A stretch of 64,000 bases of DNA. It comes from an uncultured Kiritimatiellota bacterium. GTDB taxonomy: Bacteria > Verrucomicrobiota > Kiritimatiellia > RFP12 > UBA1067. Positions 1-9,534 of this stretch are shown here, piece by piece (position 1 is the first letter of the stretch; each line of letters opens with the position of its first letter). The notes under the pieces are model-generated. The model had not been told where the DNA came from. It made no database searches and saw nothing but the letters and a program-made list of their open reading frames with translations. The DNA lies in assembly GCA_934635385.1 (NCBI GenBank), contig CAKTZI010000011.1:22414-86413 (forward strand), given 5' to 3'. The position numbers and the translations under genes were made by a program.

Positions 1-2168
1 GTGTGCGTGTAGCCCGGGCAGTTGTGGAGCCCGATCCCGATGCCGCGCCGTTTCCCCTCGGCGCAGGCCCGCCTCACGCACGTCCACCAGGCGTCCGAGT
101 AGGGCTGCCCGATTCCCGTCGGGACGTTCGCGATGCGCTTGGCCCACGGCACCGTCGCGTCCGCCAGCCCGAAGATCGTCGCCGACGTCACGCCCCTGCT
201 CGCCATCCAGTCGAGGTCCTTGACGATGCCCTCCTCGGTGACCTGCCGCCCCATCCAGTGCCACCAGACGCCAACGTGCGCCTGCGGGGGTGGATTCGCG
301 AACACCTCCTCCGGCGAGGGACGCTTCTCCGCCGCCGCGCGCACGGGCGCGAGGGACAGGTACCCGGAGACGGGACAGGCCACGCGCCGGAGGCCATGTG
401 CGAGGGCGACCGTGCCGGTCGCGCGCCCGAACACGTCATGCGCCGTCGCCTCGGCCGCCGCCGCGAGGTCGAGCGTGAGCGTCGCCTGCCGCGTCGCGTT
501 GAGGACAAGGGTCGCGCGGTCGCCCGCACACGGCACGACCTGCCCCTCGGCGTAGACGGCCACGACGCGCTCCGTCGCGTCGGCGGACTCGACGAGCGGA
601 TACATCAGCTCCGGATGGTGCGCACGGAACGTCCCCTTGAGCAGCGCCGACCGGTGGCGCTTCGCAAAGCCGATCCAGTGGCGAATGACGGCACAATGGC
701 TCTCGGGCAGCGTCGCCAGCCGCATCGAGTACTGCACGACGCCGAAGATCGCGTTCAGGATGACGCGTCCCGCGTCTTCGGGCGTGTCGTCCGGGCTCCA
801 GACGAGCATGTCGGAATGGACGGCCGTCTCGCCGGACGTCAGGCGCAGGTCCGCGATGCGGCGGCGGTTCCCGACCAGGTCCGACGGGCAGTCGGTCGCG
901 CGCAGGATGTTGCCGTACGGGCGGATGCCGGGGCCGATGTACTTCTGCCGGAACTCGACCAGCACGTCCGGCTTGACCGCGACAAGCGCCGCGCGCACGT
1001 CCGTCATCAGGCGCTCCACGCCCTCGGAGACCGTCCTGCAGTCGCGCCCCTTCCAGCCCTCGGCAAATGCAGGGTCGTTCGCATCCACGGAAAAGGCGTC
1101 GATGAAGTCGAGCTTGAGCCCGTCGAAGTCCCAGTCGCGTACGCAGCGGACATACGTGTCGACCAGGTACCGGCGCACCTCCGGGAAGCGCGGGTCGAGG
1201 ACGCCGACGGTCTTGCCGCAGCGGAGGAACTTTCCCTCGAACCGCCTGTACGCGGCCGATTCCACGCCGACAAACGGCACGGACAGCCAGAGAAGATACT
1301 TCTCGATGCCCGCCGCGTGGACGGCGTCGACGTGCGCGCGGAAGTCGGGGAAGCGGCCCTTCGCCGGCAGCCAGTCGCCCGTCGCGGAGTAGACGTCGCG
1401 CGACGTCTCCTTCTGCCAGCCGTCGTCGAGGATCATCGACTTCATGCCGAGTTCCGCCGCGAGGCGCGCCTCGCGTTCGAGATCGGCGGCGTGGACGTCC
1501 TGCCAGAACGCATACCAGCTCGAATAGAGCGGCTCGAACGCCGCCTCCGGCACGCGGCAGGGGGTCAGCCCCGCCGTCCGCTCGATCCAGCGCGTCGCCT
1601 CGGCGACGGCTTCGCCGAACGGCACGGGCCGGCGATCGACGAGGATCTTCACCTCGTAGGACGAACGCGGCGCCTCCGGCTGCGTGAAGAAGCGGAAGCG
1701 CCCTTCCAGCCGCGCGTCCGTCGAATGGCAGGTGATGGCGAACTTCACCGTCCGCCGGCACTCGGACGCGGCAATCAGCAGATGGTTCTCGTCGCTTTCG
1801 TTGAAGACGCAGCTGATCGGCGGCATCTGCGCCAGCGCGGCGACGTGGCGCACCGTGCCCCATTCCGACGCGAACAGGCGGCTGCGCTCGCTCTCCTCGG
1901 AGATGGGCACCCAGCAGTTGTGCGCATCCGCCCCGCTCGTCGTCAGGTAGGCGTCGAACACGGGCGGCGCCGCCGGGACGGGCGACGTCAGCGAGACGGT
2001 GAACACCTCGCGACCGACGGCGTCTTCGCCGCGCGTGACGTCAAACGTCCAGTCTCCCGGCTTCTCGCAGCTCGTCAGAAGCTCGACGGCCAGCGCCGCG
2101 CGGCAGGCGACGGCCGCAACCGCCGCCAGCGCAACCGCCCCTCTTCCCCCGGAAGCGGCGCGCGTCAT
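1..2168 (-). CDS. GH36-type alpha-galactosidase fused to a GH106-type domain (3' end outside window)
   Basis: About 722 residues are visible and the gene runs off the left edge. After a signal-like N-terminus and a beta-rich N-domain comes a GH36/GH27-like barrel: YSSWYAFWQ, then DDGWQ near residue 248, LKLDFID near 353 (the Asp is the expected nucleophile) and RATDCPSD near 426 (the expected acid/base Asp). Near residue 619 a second enzyme starts with FANPPPQAHVGVWWHWMG, followed by HNCPGYTH at the edge. This is the N-terminal signature of GH106 alpha-L-rhamnosidase-type proteins. The ATG overlaps the stop of the upstream GH99-like gene (ATGA), so the two are translationally coupled. The protein probably removes galactose and rhamnose from a plant or mucin-like glycan outside the cytoplasm. 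The GH36 part is clear; GH106 is judged from about 100 residues. Confidence 0.85.
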   Translation of the reverse strand, partial: MTRAASGGRGAVALAAVAAVACRAALAVELLTSCEKPGDWTFDVTRGEDAVGREVFTVSLTSPVPAAPPVFDAYLTTSGADAHNCWVPISEESERSRLFASEWGTVRHVAALAQMPPISCVFNESDENHLLIAASECRRTVKFAITCHSTDARLEGRFRFFTQPEAPRSSYEVKILVDRRPVPFGEAVAEATRWIERTAGLTPCRVPEAAFEPLYSSWYAFWQDVHAADLEREARLAAELGMKSMILDDGWQKETSRDVYSATGDWLPAKGRFPDFRAHVDAVHAAGIEKYLLWLSVPFVGVESAAYRRFEGKFLRCGKTVGVLDPRFPEVRRYLVDTYVRCVRDWDFDGLKLDFIDAFSVDANDPAFAEGWKGRDCRTVSEGVERLMTDVRAALVAVKPDVLVEFRQKYIGPGIRPYGNILRATDCPSDLVGNRRRIADLRLTSGETAVHSDMLVWSPDDTPEDAGRVILNAIFGVVQYSMRLATLPESHCAVIRHWIGFAKRHRSALLKGTFRAHHPELMYPLVESADATERVVAVYAEGQVVPCAGDRATLVLNATRQATLTLDLAAAAEATAHDVFGRATGTVALAHGLRRVACPVSGYLSLAPVRAAAEKRPSPEEVFANPPPQAHVGVWWHWMGRQVTEEGIVKDLDWMASRGVTSATIFGLADATVPWAKRIANVPTGIGQPYSDAWWTCVRRACAEGKRRGIGIGLHNCPGYTH

Positions 2169-3358
2169 TTCCCGTCTCCCCGTCCGACCACACGCCTGAC
2201 GGCATCGAGGTACGCACGGCCGTTGCGCGTGTCAGGCATGAGCCACGAGCCCTCGGTGTACTCGTTCCAGGCGTTGATGAGAATCGCGCCCGGCTTCTTG
2301 GGGTCTTCCGCCGCGCGCCGCAGCGCCGTGCGCAGCGCCCCCGCGAACTTCTCCGGCGTGGCGTTCGCGAAGATGCCCATGTAGGGATAGTGGGACGCCC
2401 GCCAGGGGAACGGCTCCGCCGGATCGCAGCGCGCCGTGCAGTCCCATCCGCGCGGAACGATCGGGATGTGCATCGGCGACACCTCCGCGAGCCCGCAGTT
2501 CACCGCGTCAGCCGATTCCACGAGATCGTCGTATTCCATCACGAACTGGCGGCTCCGCTCCATGGCCGAGCCTTTCTTGGAATGGAAGCCGTTGATGGAG
2601 TAGACGGACGTCGAGTCGAAGCCCGCCTCGACCGCAGGGCCGGCGTTCCCCGCGTTGAAGACCATCGCGTTGAAGTGGACGGGCGGAAGTCCCTTCGCCC
2701 GCACGAGCGCCTGCGCCTTCGCCAACGTCTCCCGCGTCTTCGCAGGGCCGCCCATGTCCTTCACGAACCGGTCGCTCGAATACATCGAGAAGAAGATCTT
2801 CCCGTCCTTCCGGTAGTAGCCGGGATCGGCGAAATAGGTCTGCGCGCAGTAGGCGAACGCGGCGAGGAAGTCTTCCTCGGTGCGCGCGAGCTTCCAGAGC
2901 CAGTGCTTCTTCTCCTCGCCGAACTTCGACTGGAACGGCACGTCGCGATCATGGTAGGCCCACATCAGGGCGAACTTCATGCGGCTGCGGTTCGCCGCCT
3001 TCATGAAGCCCCGCTCCAGACCCTCGTGCTGAATGGGCTTTCCGTTCGCCCAGTACCAGTCGTAGAGGAAGACGTCGATGCCGGCGTCCGCCGCGAGGTC
3101 GATCTCCTGCGCGGCGACCTTCGGGTCGCTTTCGTCGTAGAAGCCCATGAGGGGAATGACCGGCTGGTGGTGGCCGGGGAACTTCGCCACGGTGTTCGAG
3201 ACGCACATCCATTCGGTCGTCCCCTTCCCGTAATACGCCTCCCATTCGGGGTAGACGTGCCATTCGGGGTAGTAGATGCACAGGACGTCGATCTTGTCGG
3301 GTTCGCCGCCCAGCGCCGTCAGGGCCAGCAGCGACAGCATCGGAATCAGTTTCTTCAT
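2165..3358 (-). CDS. Secreted GH99/WbsX-like glycan-active protein
   Basis: A 397-residue protein with an N-terminal signal (MKKLIPMLSLLALTALGG). It has the GH99-like/WbsX (PF14307) layout: CIYYPEWH at the start of the barrel, GIDVFLYDWYW near residue 95, and the closing motif NAWNEYTEGSWLMP near residue 360, where acidic residues typical of the family lie. Characterised GH99 enzymes are endo-acting alpha-mannosidases or mannanases; the WbsX branch is poorly characterised, so no substrate is assigned. An AGGAG Shine-Dalgarno sits just upstream. It is the third gene of a leftward operon and its stop overlaps the start of the GH36-GH106 gene. It is about 20 bases shorter than the distance to the glycyl radical enzyme gene would allow, so nothing else fits between them. 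Confidence 0.75.
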   Translation of the reverse strand: MKKLIPMLSLLALTALGGEPDKIDVLCIYYPEWHVYPEWEAYYGKGTTEWMCVSNTVAKFPGHHQPVIPLMGFYDESDPKVAAQEIDLAADAGIDVFLYDWYWANGKPIQHEGLERGFMKAANRSRMKFALMWAYHDRDVPFQSKFGEEKKHWLWKLARTEEDFLAAFAYCAQTYFADPGYYRKDGKIFFSMYSSDRFVKDMGGPAKTRETLAKAQALVRAKGLPPVHFNAMVFNAGNAGPAVEAGFDSTSVYSINGFHSKKGSAMERSRQFVMEYDDLVESADAVNCGLAEVSPMHIPIVPRGWDCTARCDPAEPFPWRASHYPYMGIFANATPEKFAGALRTALRRAAEDPKKPGAILINAWNEYTEGSWLMPDTRNGRAYLDAVRRVVGRGDGK

Positions 3359-3403
3359 GTCTTTTCTCCTTTGTAGTTTCTCTTGTGAGGTTCGCCCGCG
3401 AAA

Positions 3404-5623
3404 TCACAGGCCTTCCTGCGCCTCGGCGGTCGCGAGGAAGTGCAGCTGCTCGGCGCGGGAGAGGTCGACCCAGCGCACGTTCCAGCCGCAGACGCGCACC
3501 TGCAGGTCGGGGTAGCGCTCCGGGTGCGCCATCGCGTCGCGCAGCGTCGCCGCGCGGAAGCAGTTGAAGTGGATGCACTGCCCGCCCCGTTCGGCATACG
3601 CCGTGAGGAGCGCGACGAGATGCGCCGCCGCCTCCGGGTTCTCCGCGAGCGTCATCGGCACGATGACGTCCGAGATGAACCCGTCCGCCGCCTCGGCCTG
3701 GTCGAGCTTCGTCTGCGAGAGGATGAGCGCGGTCGGGCCGCCCGTGCCGCAGCCCGCCGTCGCGGAATTGTTCCGCGAGAGCGTCTCGCCCGCCTTGCGG
3801 CCGTCCGGCGTCGCCGCCGTCTGCCGTCCGAGCAGGAGGTCGTTGTCGATCGACCAGAGCCCCATCTGGAACGTTCCGCCATGCCCGTTCGGCTCGCGGT
3901 TGAGGCGGCGCGCGAGAGCGTCGGACACCTGCCGCGCAAAGGCGTCCGCGCGGTCGTCGTTGTTGCCCCACTTGGGCGGCACGCGGCGCGCCCGGAGGCG
4001 CAGCGTCTCGTGTCCCGCCCAGTCGGCCTTCAGGATGTCGCGCAGTTCGGCCATCGTGACGGCCTTCGCCTCGTCGACGAGATACCGCACGGCGGCGAGC
4101 GCATCGACGACGGTCGCGAGCCCCGCGCACATGACGCCGGACTGGTTGTACTTGAGGCCGCCCGCACAGGCGTCGCGCGCGTTCGCCACCGCGTCGCGGA
4201 ACGCGCCCGACATGAGCGGCGAGGGGTTGAGATCCGTCCAGCTCTCGGCGTAGACGCGCGCCGCCGCGCACGCCCGCGCCGCCACTGCGTCGAGCTGGCG
4301 CAGATAGGCGTCCAGAAAGCCGGCGGCGTCCGCCGGGAGCGGCAGGTCGGGGCCGAGTCGGAAGCCGTCGAACGTGCAGCCGGCGTTGAGCGCAAGCTCA
4401 AGCGGCTTGGCGAGGTTGATCCACGCGGTCATCGACGCAATGATCTCGCGGCCCTGGATGCCCGGCTCGTAGCAGCCGATCAGCACGGCGTCCGCCGCGT
4501 CGGCGGGATCCTTTCCGCGCCGCACGAACATCTCCTGCGCCACGTCGTCGTTGAGAAAGACGATCGAGCTGCGTCCGCGCGCGATGAGGCGGCAGACCTT
4601 CTGCAGCTGCTCCGGCGGCGTGCGGCGGCCGAAGCGGAACGTCAGCTTCGGGTTCACGCGGTTGAGTTCATCGTGCAGCTCAAAGGCGATCTCCGTCAGC
4701 TCGTTCCAGACGGGCGCGCCGTCGCGGTCGCAGCCGCCGAGGCCGACGTTCTTGTTGTTGACGAAGTTCTGGATCCAGTACTTGTCGAAGGTCGCCCGCA
4801 CGAGCGCCTTCGCGTCCGCGCGCGTCAGGCGTCCCGCCGCGAGGTCGTCGCGGTAGAAGCGGATGAAGAGGCGGTCGAAGAGCCCCTGCGTGCGCACGTA
4901 CTCGCCCTCGGCCTCCTGGCAGCGGTCGTAGAGGAGCCACAGCTGCAGCGCCTCGCGGAACGTGCGTGGCGGATGGGCCGCGATCTCGCGCAGCGTCGCC
5001 GCACAGGCCGTCGCGCCCCGCGCGTCGGCGACGTCCGCCCAGCGGCGGGCGAACGCGGACATCGCGTCGTAGACTTCGGCGACGCAGTCGAGGAACAGGC
5101 GTTCCGCATCCGTCGCCGCCGTCTCGCGCCGCGTCCGCGCACGCGCGGCCAGTCCCGTCGGGCCGAGCGTCAGCACCGACTCCCAGTCGGGACAGGTGTG
5201 GCTCGTGTCGAGACAAGCGTGGTAGGCGCCGTGCGTGTCGCCGCGCCGAACGTCCGTGCCGCCGCCCGTCGCGGCGAACTCGGGGCGTCCCCGCGCGAAC
5301 GCCGCGACGCGCACGTCGCGCAGCTCCATCAGGAGCGTGTCGTCGGGACACCAATCGACGAACGTGTCGTCCGCGCGCACGGCGAGACGCGCGTGCGCAA
5401 AGAAGGCGACGAGCTGCTTCGTGCGCGTGACGACGAAGGGACAGCCCTTCGTCTCCTCGGCGATGCGCAGGAGAAGCGCGCGCAGGTCGGCGCGCGACAG
5501 CCCCGAACCGTCCACGATCTCGGCGGTGCGGTCAAAGGGGTTTGGCTTCTTCGCGGCCACCAGATTCGGCGGCAGGGCGGCAAGCGCCGCCGTGCCCACG
5601 ACAAATTCCCGCCGGCTCATCAT
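3404..5623 (-). CDS. Glycyl radical enzyme, dehydratase-like, with a Tat-type N-terminus
   Basis: A 739-residue member of the pyruvate formate-lyase/glycerol dehydratase family. The active-site loop GCYEPG (near residue 382) has the Cys and Glu typical of dehydratase-type members, rather than the Cys-Cys of pyruvate formate-lyase. RVCGWNVRW near residue 711 is the C-terminal glycyl radical loop. The protein is slightly short for the family. The N-terminus MMSRREFVVGTAALAAL looks like a twin-arginine export signal, which is odd for an oxygen-sensitive enzyme that must be activated in the cytoplasm. No radical-SAM activase gene lies in the window. In an operon with rhamnosidase- and galactosidase-like genes, a diol dehydratase role (for example on propanediol from rhamnose) is possible but is inference. 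The start is the first of two ATGs after a GGGGGAAGGA ribosome binding site. Confidence 0.82.
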   Translation of the reverse strand: MMSRREFVVGTAALAALPPNLVAAKKPNPFDRTAEIVDGSGLSRADLRALLLRIAEETKGCPFVVTRTKQLVAFFAHARLAVRADDTFVDWCPDDTLLMELRDVRVAAFARGRPEFAATGGGTDVRRGDTHGAYHACLDTSHTCPDWESVLTLGPTGLAARARTRRETAATDAERLFLDCVAEVYDAMSAFARRWADVADARGATACAATLREIAAHPPRTFREALQLWLLYDRCQEAEGEYVRTQGLFDRLFIRFYRDDLAAGRLTRADAKALVRATFDKYWIQNFVNNKNVGLGGCDRDGAPVWNELTEIAFELHDELNRVNPKLTFRFGRRTPPEQLQKVCRLIARGRSSIVFLNDDVAQEMFVRRGKDPADAADAVLIGCYEPGIQGREIIASMTAWINLAKPLELALNAGCTFDGFRLGPDLPLPADAAGFLDAYLRQLDAVAARACAAARVYAESWTDLNPSPLMSGAFRDAVANARDACAGGLKYNQSGVMCAGLATVVDALAAVRYLVDEAKAVTMAELRDILKADWAGHETLRLRARRVPPKWGNNDDRADAFARQVSDALARRLNREPNGHGGTFQMGLWSIDNDLLLGRQTAATPDGRKAGETLSRNNSATAGCGTGGPTALILSQTKLDQAEAADGFISDVIVPMTLAENPEAAAHLVALLTAYAERGGQCIHFNCFRAATLRDAMAHPERYPDLQVRVCGWNVRWVDLSRAEQLHFLATAEAQEGL

Positions 5624-5639
5624 CGTCCGTCCTTCCCCC

Positions 5640-8600
5640 TTACCGGATGATGAGCAGCGCGCCGCCGCAGCGCACCGTCAGCACGAGCGCCGTGTCCGTC
5701 CGCGTCAGGGAGAACATGCGCGAACCGGCCTTGTCCCGCGCGAGCGTGAACGTCGTCTGCGCGAGGCCGCTTCCGCAGGTGATGAGCGGATAGTCACCGG
5801 CCTTCAGCTTGTTCGGCTTGCCCGTCAGGTCGATTTCGCACGTGGCGGGCAGCGTGAGCGCGGACGCCTTGAGGTCGATCGCGTCAGCCACGCCGTCCGC
5901 CGAGCAGGCGAACGCCAGCGTCGTCTCGTCCGAAATCTCGACCGCGAGCGACGCACCGTCCGCAATCTGCGGCAGGCGGCGGAGCGACGACGCCCGCACC
6001 GTCCCTGCGCCCGTGAGCGTCGCCCCGTTCAGCGCCACGTAGCCGCTCGGCAACAGCCCCAGCCACTTCCAGGAGAGGTAGGCTTCGGCCGTCTTCAGCT
6101 CGGCTTCATCCAGCCGCCGGTTCCACATGAGGATCTCGCCCTGAACGGCCGCGCGCGTGTCCGCGCCGTAAAGGCGCTCGCTGTTGTAAAGGTACTCGAA
6201 GCAGACGGGCCCGTACGCGCCGTCCGGCTGGACGGTCAGGATCTCCGGACGACCGCGAAAGCCCTGCGCCGAGCCGTCCACCGTCTCGCCGTCGAGGCGC
6301 GTCACGCCCTTCGTCAGCACGTCCGCCGTGCCGGCCGGGTAGATGGGCGACGCGGCAGACTGCCCTTCGCGCACCTTGTAAAGCGTCTGCGCCGCACCCG
6401 GCAGGACGCTGTTGCCGTCCACGAACGGCTGGCCGCCGCCGTACTTGGAGTCCTGTGCCATGACGAGCGTCTGGAATGCGTTCGTGACGACGTTCCCGGT
6501 CCAGGCGCCGTTCGCGGCGACGCGGAAGCGCAGCGTGTTGCCGTCGCTGGCCTGCGTCACGCCCTTCCAGTCGCTCGTCGTGACGTTCGAGTAGTCGAGC
6601 CACGCGCGCGCCGGGCCGAACCCGTGCGCCGACACGTCCTTCCACGGTGCGCGGTCGGTGGTCGTCGCCGTCAGGGCGAACGCGCCGTCCGTCGCCGTCG
6701 CGCCGAAGCGGCGGTCATGGAGCCACGTCACGCGCGACGCGGGCGACTTCGGCTTGGCCGTCGACGTGGTGTCCTGCTCGACAAGCGCACCTTCCGCGTC
6801 GGGGTCGAACCAGCCCGTCATGTCCTTCGTGTCAAGGGCGGTCGCGTCGGGCGGCGGCAGCGCGCCGTCGATCGTGAGCGTCGCCCCGTCGAGGTGGATC
6901 GTCCCCGAAAACGCGCCGGCGATCGCGGCGTCGGCCCGGACGTTCACCGTGCCGGTGCCGTAAAGGGCCGCGCGCGTCGTCGTGCCCGTCGGGCCTTTGT
7001 ACTGCGCCGTCAGCCCCCACTTCGTCGCGAGATGCCACTCGATCTGCTGACGCTGCGCGTCCGTGAGTTCCCGGTCGAAGAGCAGCACTTCGGCATAGGC
7101 CTGTCCGCCGTTGTCCACGTTGTTCTTCGCCCCATAGCCCAACCCGGAGAAGCTGTTCGTCGTCGAGCCGAAGTCAATGGCGATGACCTGCCAGCCGCCG
7201 TTCAGCCCCGTCGTCGTCGGCTCGACCGCCTCGCCATCGACCCAGACGCGCGCACCGATCTCGTTGGCCTTCAGAATCGCGTCCTCCTTCGTGTGCGCGC
7301 CGACCTCGCCGCCGCGCAGGAAGTTCGCGTTGCCGCCGAGAAGCGCACCGCCGCCGCCCTGCTGCGATCCGTAGACGAGAATCGCCGCGCGCGGCTTCAG
7401 GACGACATCCGCCGACACATCGTCTGCCGAGGACGTCTTGGTGAAGAAGATGCGCGGCAGGACCTGGTTGAGCGGTTCGCAGTCCCGCGCCTCCGTCTCG
7501 TCCGCGAAGGTCGCCCGGAAGCTGAGGCTGGGACGGTCGAACGACAGGTAGTCGTGTCCGTTCAGCCCGCCGCGCACACGGCGCGGATGGCAGAAGGTCA
7601 TCACGTTGTGGTTCTCGTTGTAAAGCGCGTCGTAGCGACTGTTCCAGAGCCGCACGTCGCACGGCGTGGCGCGGCAGTCCGACCAGCCCTTGACGAAGGG
7701 ATTGCCGTCCCTGTCGGAGATTGTCTGCCCGACCTGAAGCGGATTCACGCTCGCGTAGTTGGTGTAGGAGTTCTCGTAGGTGACGACCAGGTTGGAGATC
7801 GTCTCGCCCGCCGCCGCGTCCACCCACAGGAGCGGAAGCGCCGCCCATTCGGCCTGTCGTTCCAGCAGGTTGATGGTCGAGCCGTCTTCGCCGCGAATCG
7901 GCATCTGCGCACCGTTGTCCGTCGCCGGCGCATAGTCGAGCGTCGCCCCGTTCCGCACGGTGATCTGCACGCGCGCGTTCACCGACGTCACGCACGCCGT
8001 CTCGCGCACGTCCATCGCCGCGCCGAGGCCCGGCGCCGTCGGTGTGCCGTCCGTCACGCGCAACGTCTTCGTGCCGTCGCCGTTGTCCGCAAACGACGCC
8101 GTCGCGAAATCCAGCGCCGCGCCGTCCGCCGCGTCGAGGCACACGAAGTCCGCCGCCGTCAGGGTGCAGGACGTGGGCACCGTCAGGATCGCCCGGTCGA
8201 AGCCGGACTTGGACGGCAGCAGAATGCGCACCGCCCCCGCCGTCTTCAGCGTGTCCGTCACGCGCGCCGTCCCGCAATCGGCATCCGTCGCGTCGAGAAA
8301 GCCGCCCGCGCGCACGTCGAGCGTGCCGATGACCGTCTGCGTACCCGCCGCGAGCTTCAGCGCGCCGCCTGCGTTCAGCTGGAGGGTGCCAAAGGTCGCC
8401 GTTTCGGACGCCGCCCACGCCGCGTTCCCCTTGCCGACCTCGACGATGCCCGCATACGGCGCGAAAAGCGCGAATTCGGAAGCCGCTTTCGCGCCCGCCG
8501 CGAGGACAAGCCGTGCCGCGCTTTTCGAGCCGTCGCCCCGTCCGTTCCAGACGACACGCGCCGCCGCGTCGTTCCGCAGCGTGACGGTCGCGGACGCAGG

Positions 8601-9254
8601 AGCGTTCAGCGTCCAGTCGAGGCCGTAGACCGTCCGTGCGCCACTGGCCGTGCCGGCCTTGACCAGGAGTTCGGCGCCCTCCGCAAGCGTCAGCGTGCCG
8701 ACCGTCTGCGGATCGGCCGAGCTGCGCGCGGCGAAGCTGTACTGATTGCCCGTGCCGACCACGCGCACGTCCGTTCCGAGATCGACGACGCTCGTGCCCT
8801 TCGAGCAGTGGGTGATCGTGCCGGACGAGAGCGTGAGCGACTTGCCGGGGAACGTGTAGCGCTCCGTCGCGCCCTCTTCGTTCGGCGTCGCCAGCGGCAG
8901 GTCTTTCCCCGACACCCAGTAGTCGTAGGAGGCGTTCGGCGGAAAGAAGCCCGTGGCCGTCGTGTCGGCCGCACCGTTGCGGTAGAGCGTCCAGCGGTTG
9001 ACCTTCGAGGAGGCCGTGAGCGAACTGCCGAAGAACCCTTTCCCGTAGTCCGCGTCAGACATGACGGTCGTCTTCGCGTCGCCGTTCAGCGTGTTCGCGT
9101 AGAGGCTGTCCGCATTGTAGTCCGACTTCGTCAGGACGGCATACGTCCCGTCGGACGGCAGGGCCGCAAAGCCCGCCAGCGACACAAGCCCCGCCGCAAC
9201 GGCGACAAGTCCGTGACGGCACGTCTTTTTCTTTTGCGTGATTATCTTTTTCAT
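5640..9254 (-). CDS. Large secreted lectin-like (LamG-type) surface protein
   Basis: A 1204-residue secreted protein with a clear signal peptide (HGLVAVAAGLVSLAGFAALP after a lysine-rich start). The N-terminal third is rich in short beta-strand repeats of the kind seen in autotransporter-associated or pectin-lyase-like proteins. Two later segments end in the helix pattern typical of concanavalin A-like/LamG domains: DRELTDAQRQQIEWHLATKW near residue 731 and NRRLDEAELKTAEAYLSWKW near residue 1051. I see no C-terminal beta-barrel. It is the first gene of the operon with the glycyl radical enzyme and the two glycan-active proteins. It has an AAGGAGT ribosome binding site and is preceded by the shared regulatory block. 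A glycan-binding role on the cell surface is likely; the ligand is unknown. Confidence 0.7.
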   Translation of the reverse strand: MKKIITQKKKTCRHGLVAVAAGLVSLAGFAALPSDGTYAVLTKSDYNADSLYANTLNGDAKTTVMSDADYGKGFFGSSLTASSKVNRWTLYRNGAADTTATGFFPPNASYDYWVSGKDLPLATPNEEGATERYTFPGKSLTLSSGTITHCSKGTSVVDLGTDVRVVGTGNQYSFAARSSADPQTVGTLTLAEGAELLVKAGTASGARTVYGLDWTLNAPASATVTLRNDAAARVVWNGRGDGSKSAARLVLAAGAKAASEFALFAPYAGIVEVGKGNAAWAASETATFGTLQLNAGGALKLAAGTQTVIGTLDVRAGGFLDATDADCGTARVTDTLKTAGAVRILLPSKSGFDRAILTVPTSCTLTAADFVCLDAADGAALDFATASFADNGDGTKTLRVTDGTPTAPGLGAAMDVRETACVTSVNARVQITVRNGATLDYAPATDNGAQMPIRGEDGSTINLLERQAEWAALPLLWVDAAAGETISNLVVTYENSYTNYASVNPLQVGQTISDRDGNPFVKGWSDCRATPCDVRLWNSRYDALYNENHNVMTFCHPRRVRGGLNGHDYLSFDRPSLSFRATFADETEARDCEPLNQVLPRIFFTKTSSADDVSADVVLKPRAAILVYGSQQGGGGALLGGNANFLRGGEVGAHTKEDAILKANEIGARVWVDGEAVEPTTTGLNGGWQVIAIDFGSTTNSFSGLGYGAKNNVDNGGQAYAEVLLFDRELTDAQRQQIEWHLATKWGLTAQYKGPTGTTTRAALYGTGTVNVRADAAIAGAFSGTIHLDGATLTIDGALPPPDATALDTKDMTGWFDPDAEGALVEQDTTSTAKPKSPASRVTWLHDRRFGATATDGAFALTATTTDRAPWKDVSAHGFGPARAWLDYSNVTTSDWKGVTQASDGNTLRFRVAANGAWTGNVVTNAFQTLVMAQDSKYGGGQPFVDGNSVLPGAAQTLYKVREGQSAASPIYPAGTADVLTKGVTRLDGETVDGSAQGFRGRPEILTVQPDGAYGPVCFEYLYNSERLYGADTRAAVQGEILMWNRRLDEAELKTAEAYLSWKWLGLLPSGYVALNGATLTGAGTVRASSLRRLPQIADGASLAVEISDETTLAFACSADGVADAIDLKASALTLPATCEIDLTGKPNKLKAGDYPLITCGSGLAQTTFTLARDKAGSRMFSLTRTDTALVLTVRCGGALLIIR

Positions 9255-9263
9255 GTGTACTCC

Positions 9264-9385
9264 TTGTTAGCCGTTTTCAATTGTGAGCGTATTATCGCAT
9301 AAATCTCCAGCGAATACTTGCACGATTGGGCTAAAAATGTGTATTATCAGACCATCACATTCAAATCGGGGATACAATGTCCGCG
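9264..9385 (-). promoter_or_regulatory. Regulatory block A (copy of the block before the GH5 gene)
   Basis: Aligned without gaps to the block at 18745..18862, it matches at roughly 85 of 104 positions by eye. Two stretches are invariant: TTTTTAGCCCAATCGTGCAAG and TTATGCGATAATACGC (minus strand). The second contains an extended -10-like TGCGATAAT. The similarity runs on through the place where the GH5 gene has its ATG, which here reads ATT, so the lectin-like gene uses a new start 28 bases further on. Probably a promoter with a regulator site. Confidence 0.65.
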
Positions 9386-9534
9386 TGGAGGCGCGATAAG
9401 AACAAAGCTTCGCCTCCTCCTCGCTACTCAACACGGATGACGACGAATCCCCACGAGCCGAAGTCGAATGATCAAAAGCCGTGACGACGATGACGCCCTT
9501 GCAGCCGCTTGGCTTGACGGCGCGGTAGATGGTC

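Noticed and set aside
3..2384. A 793-codon plus-strand frame at the left edge
   Set aside because: It is Arg-rich and shadowed by the minus-strand GH36-GH106 gene, whose catalytic motifs are clear.
5235..9302. A long open frame on the plus strand opposite the secreted lectin-like protein
   Set aside because: It is Arg- and Ala-rich with no domain pattern and no ribosome binding site. Codon bias in this GC-rich DNA keeps the opposite strand open; the minus-strand protein has a signal peptide and lectin-like motifs.
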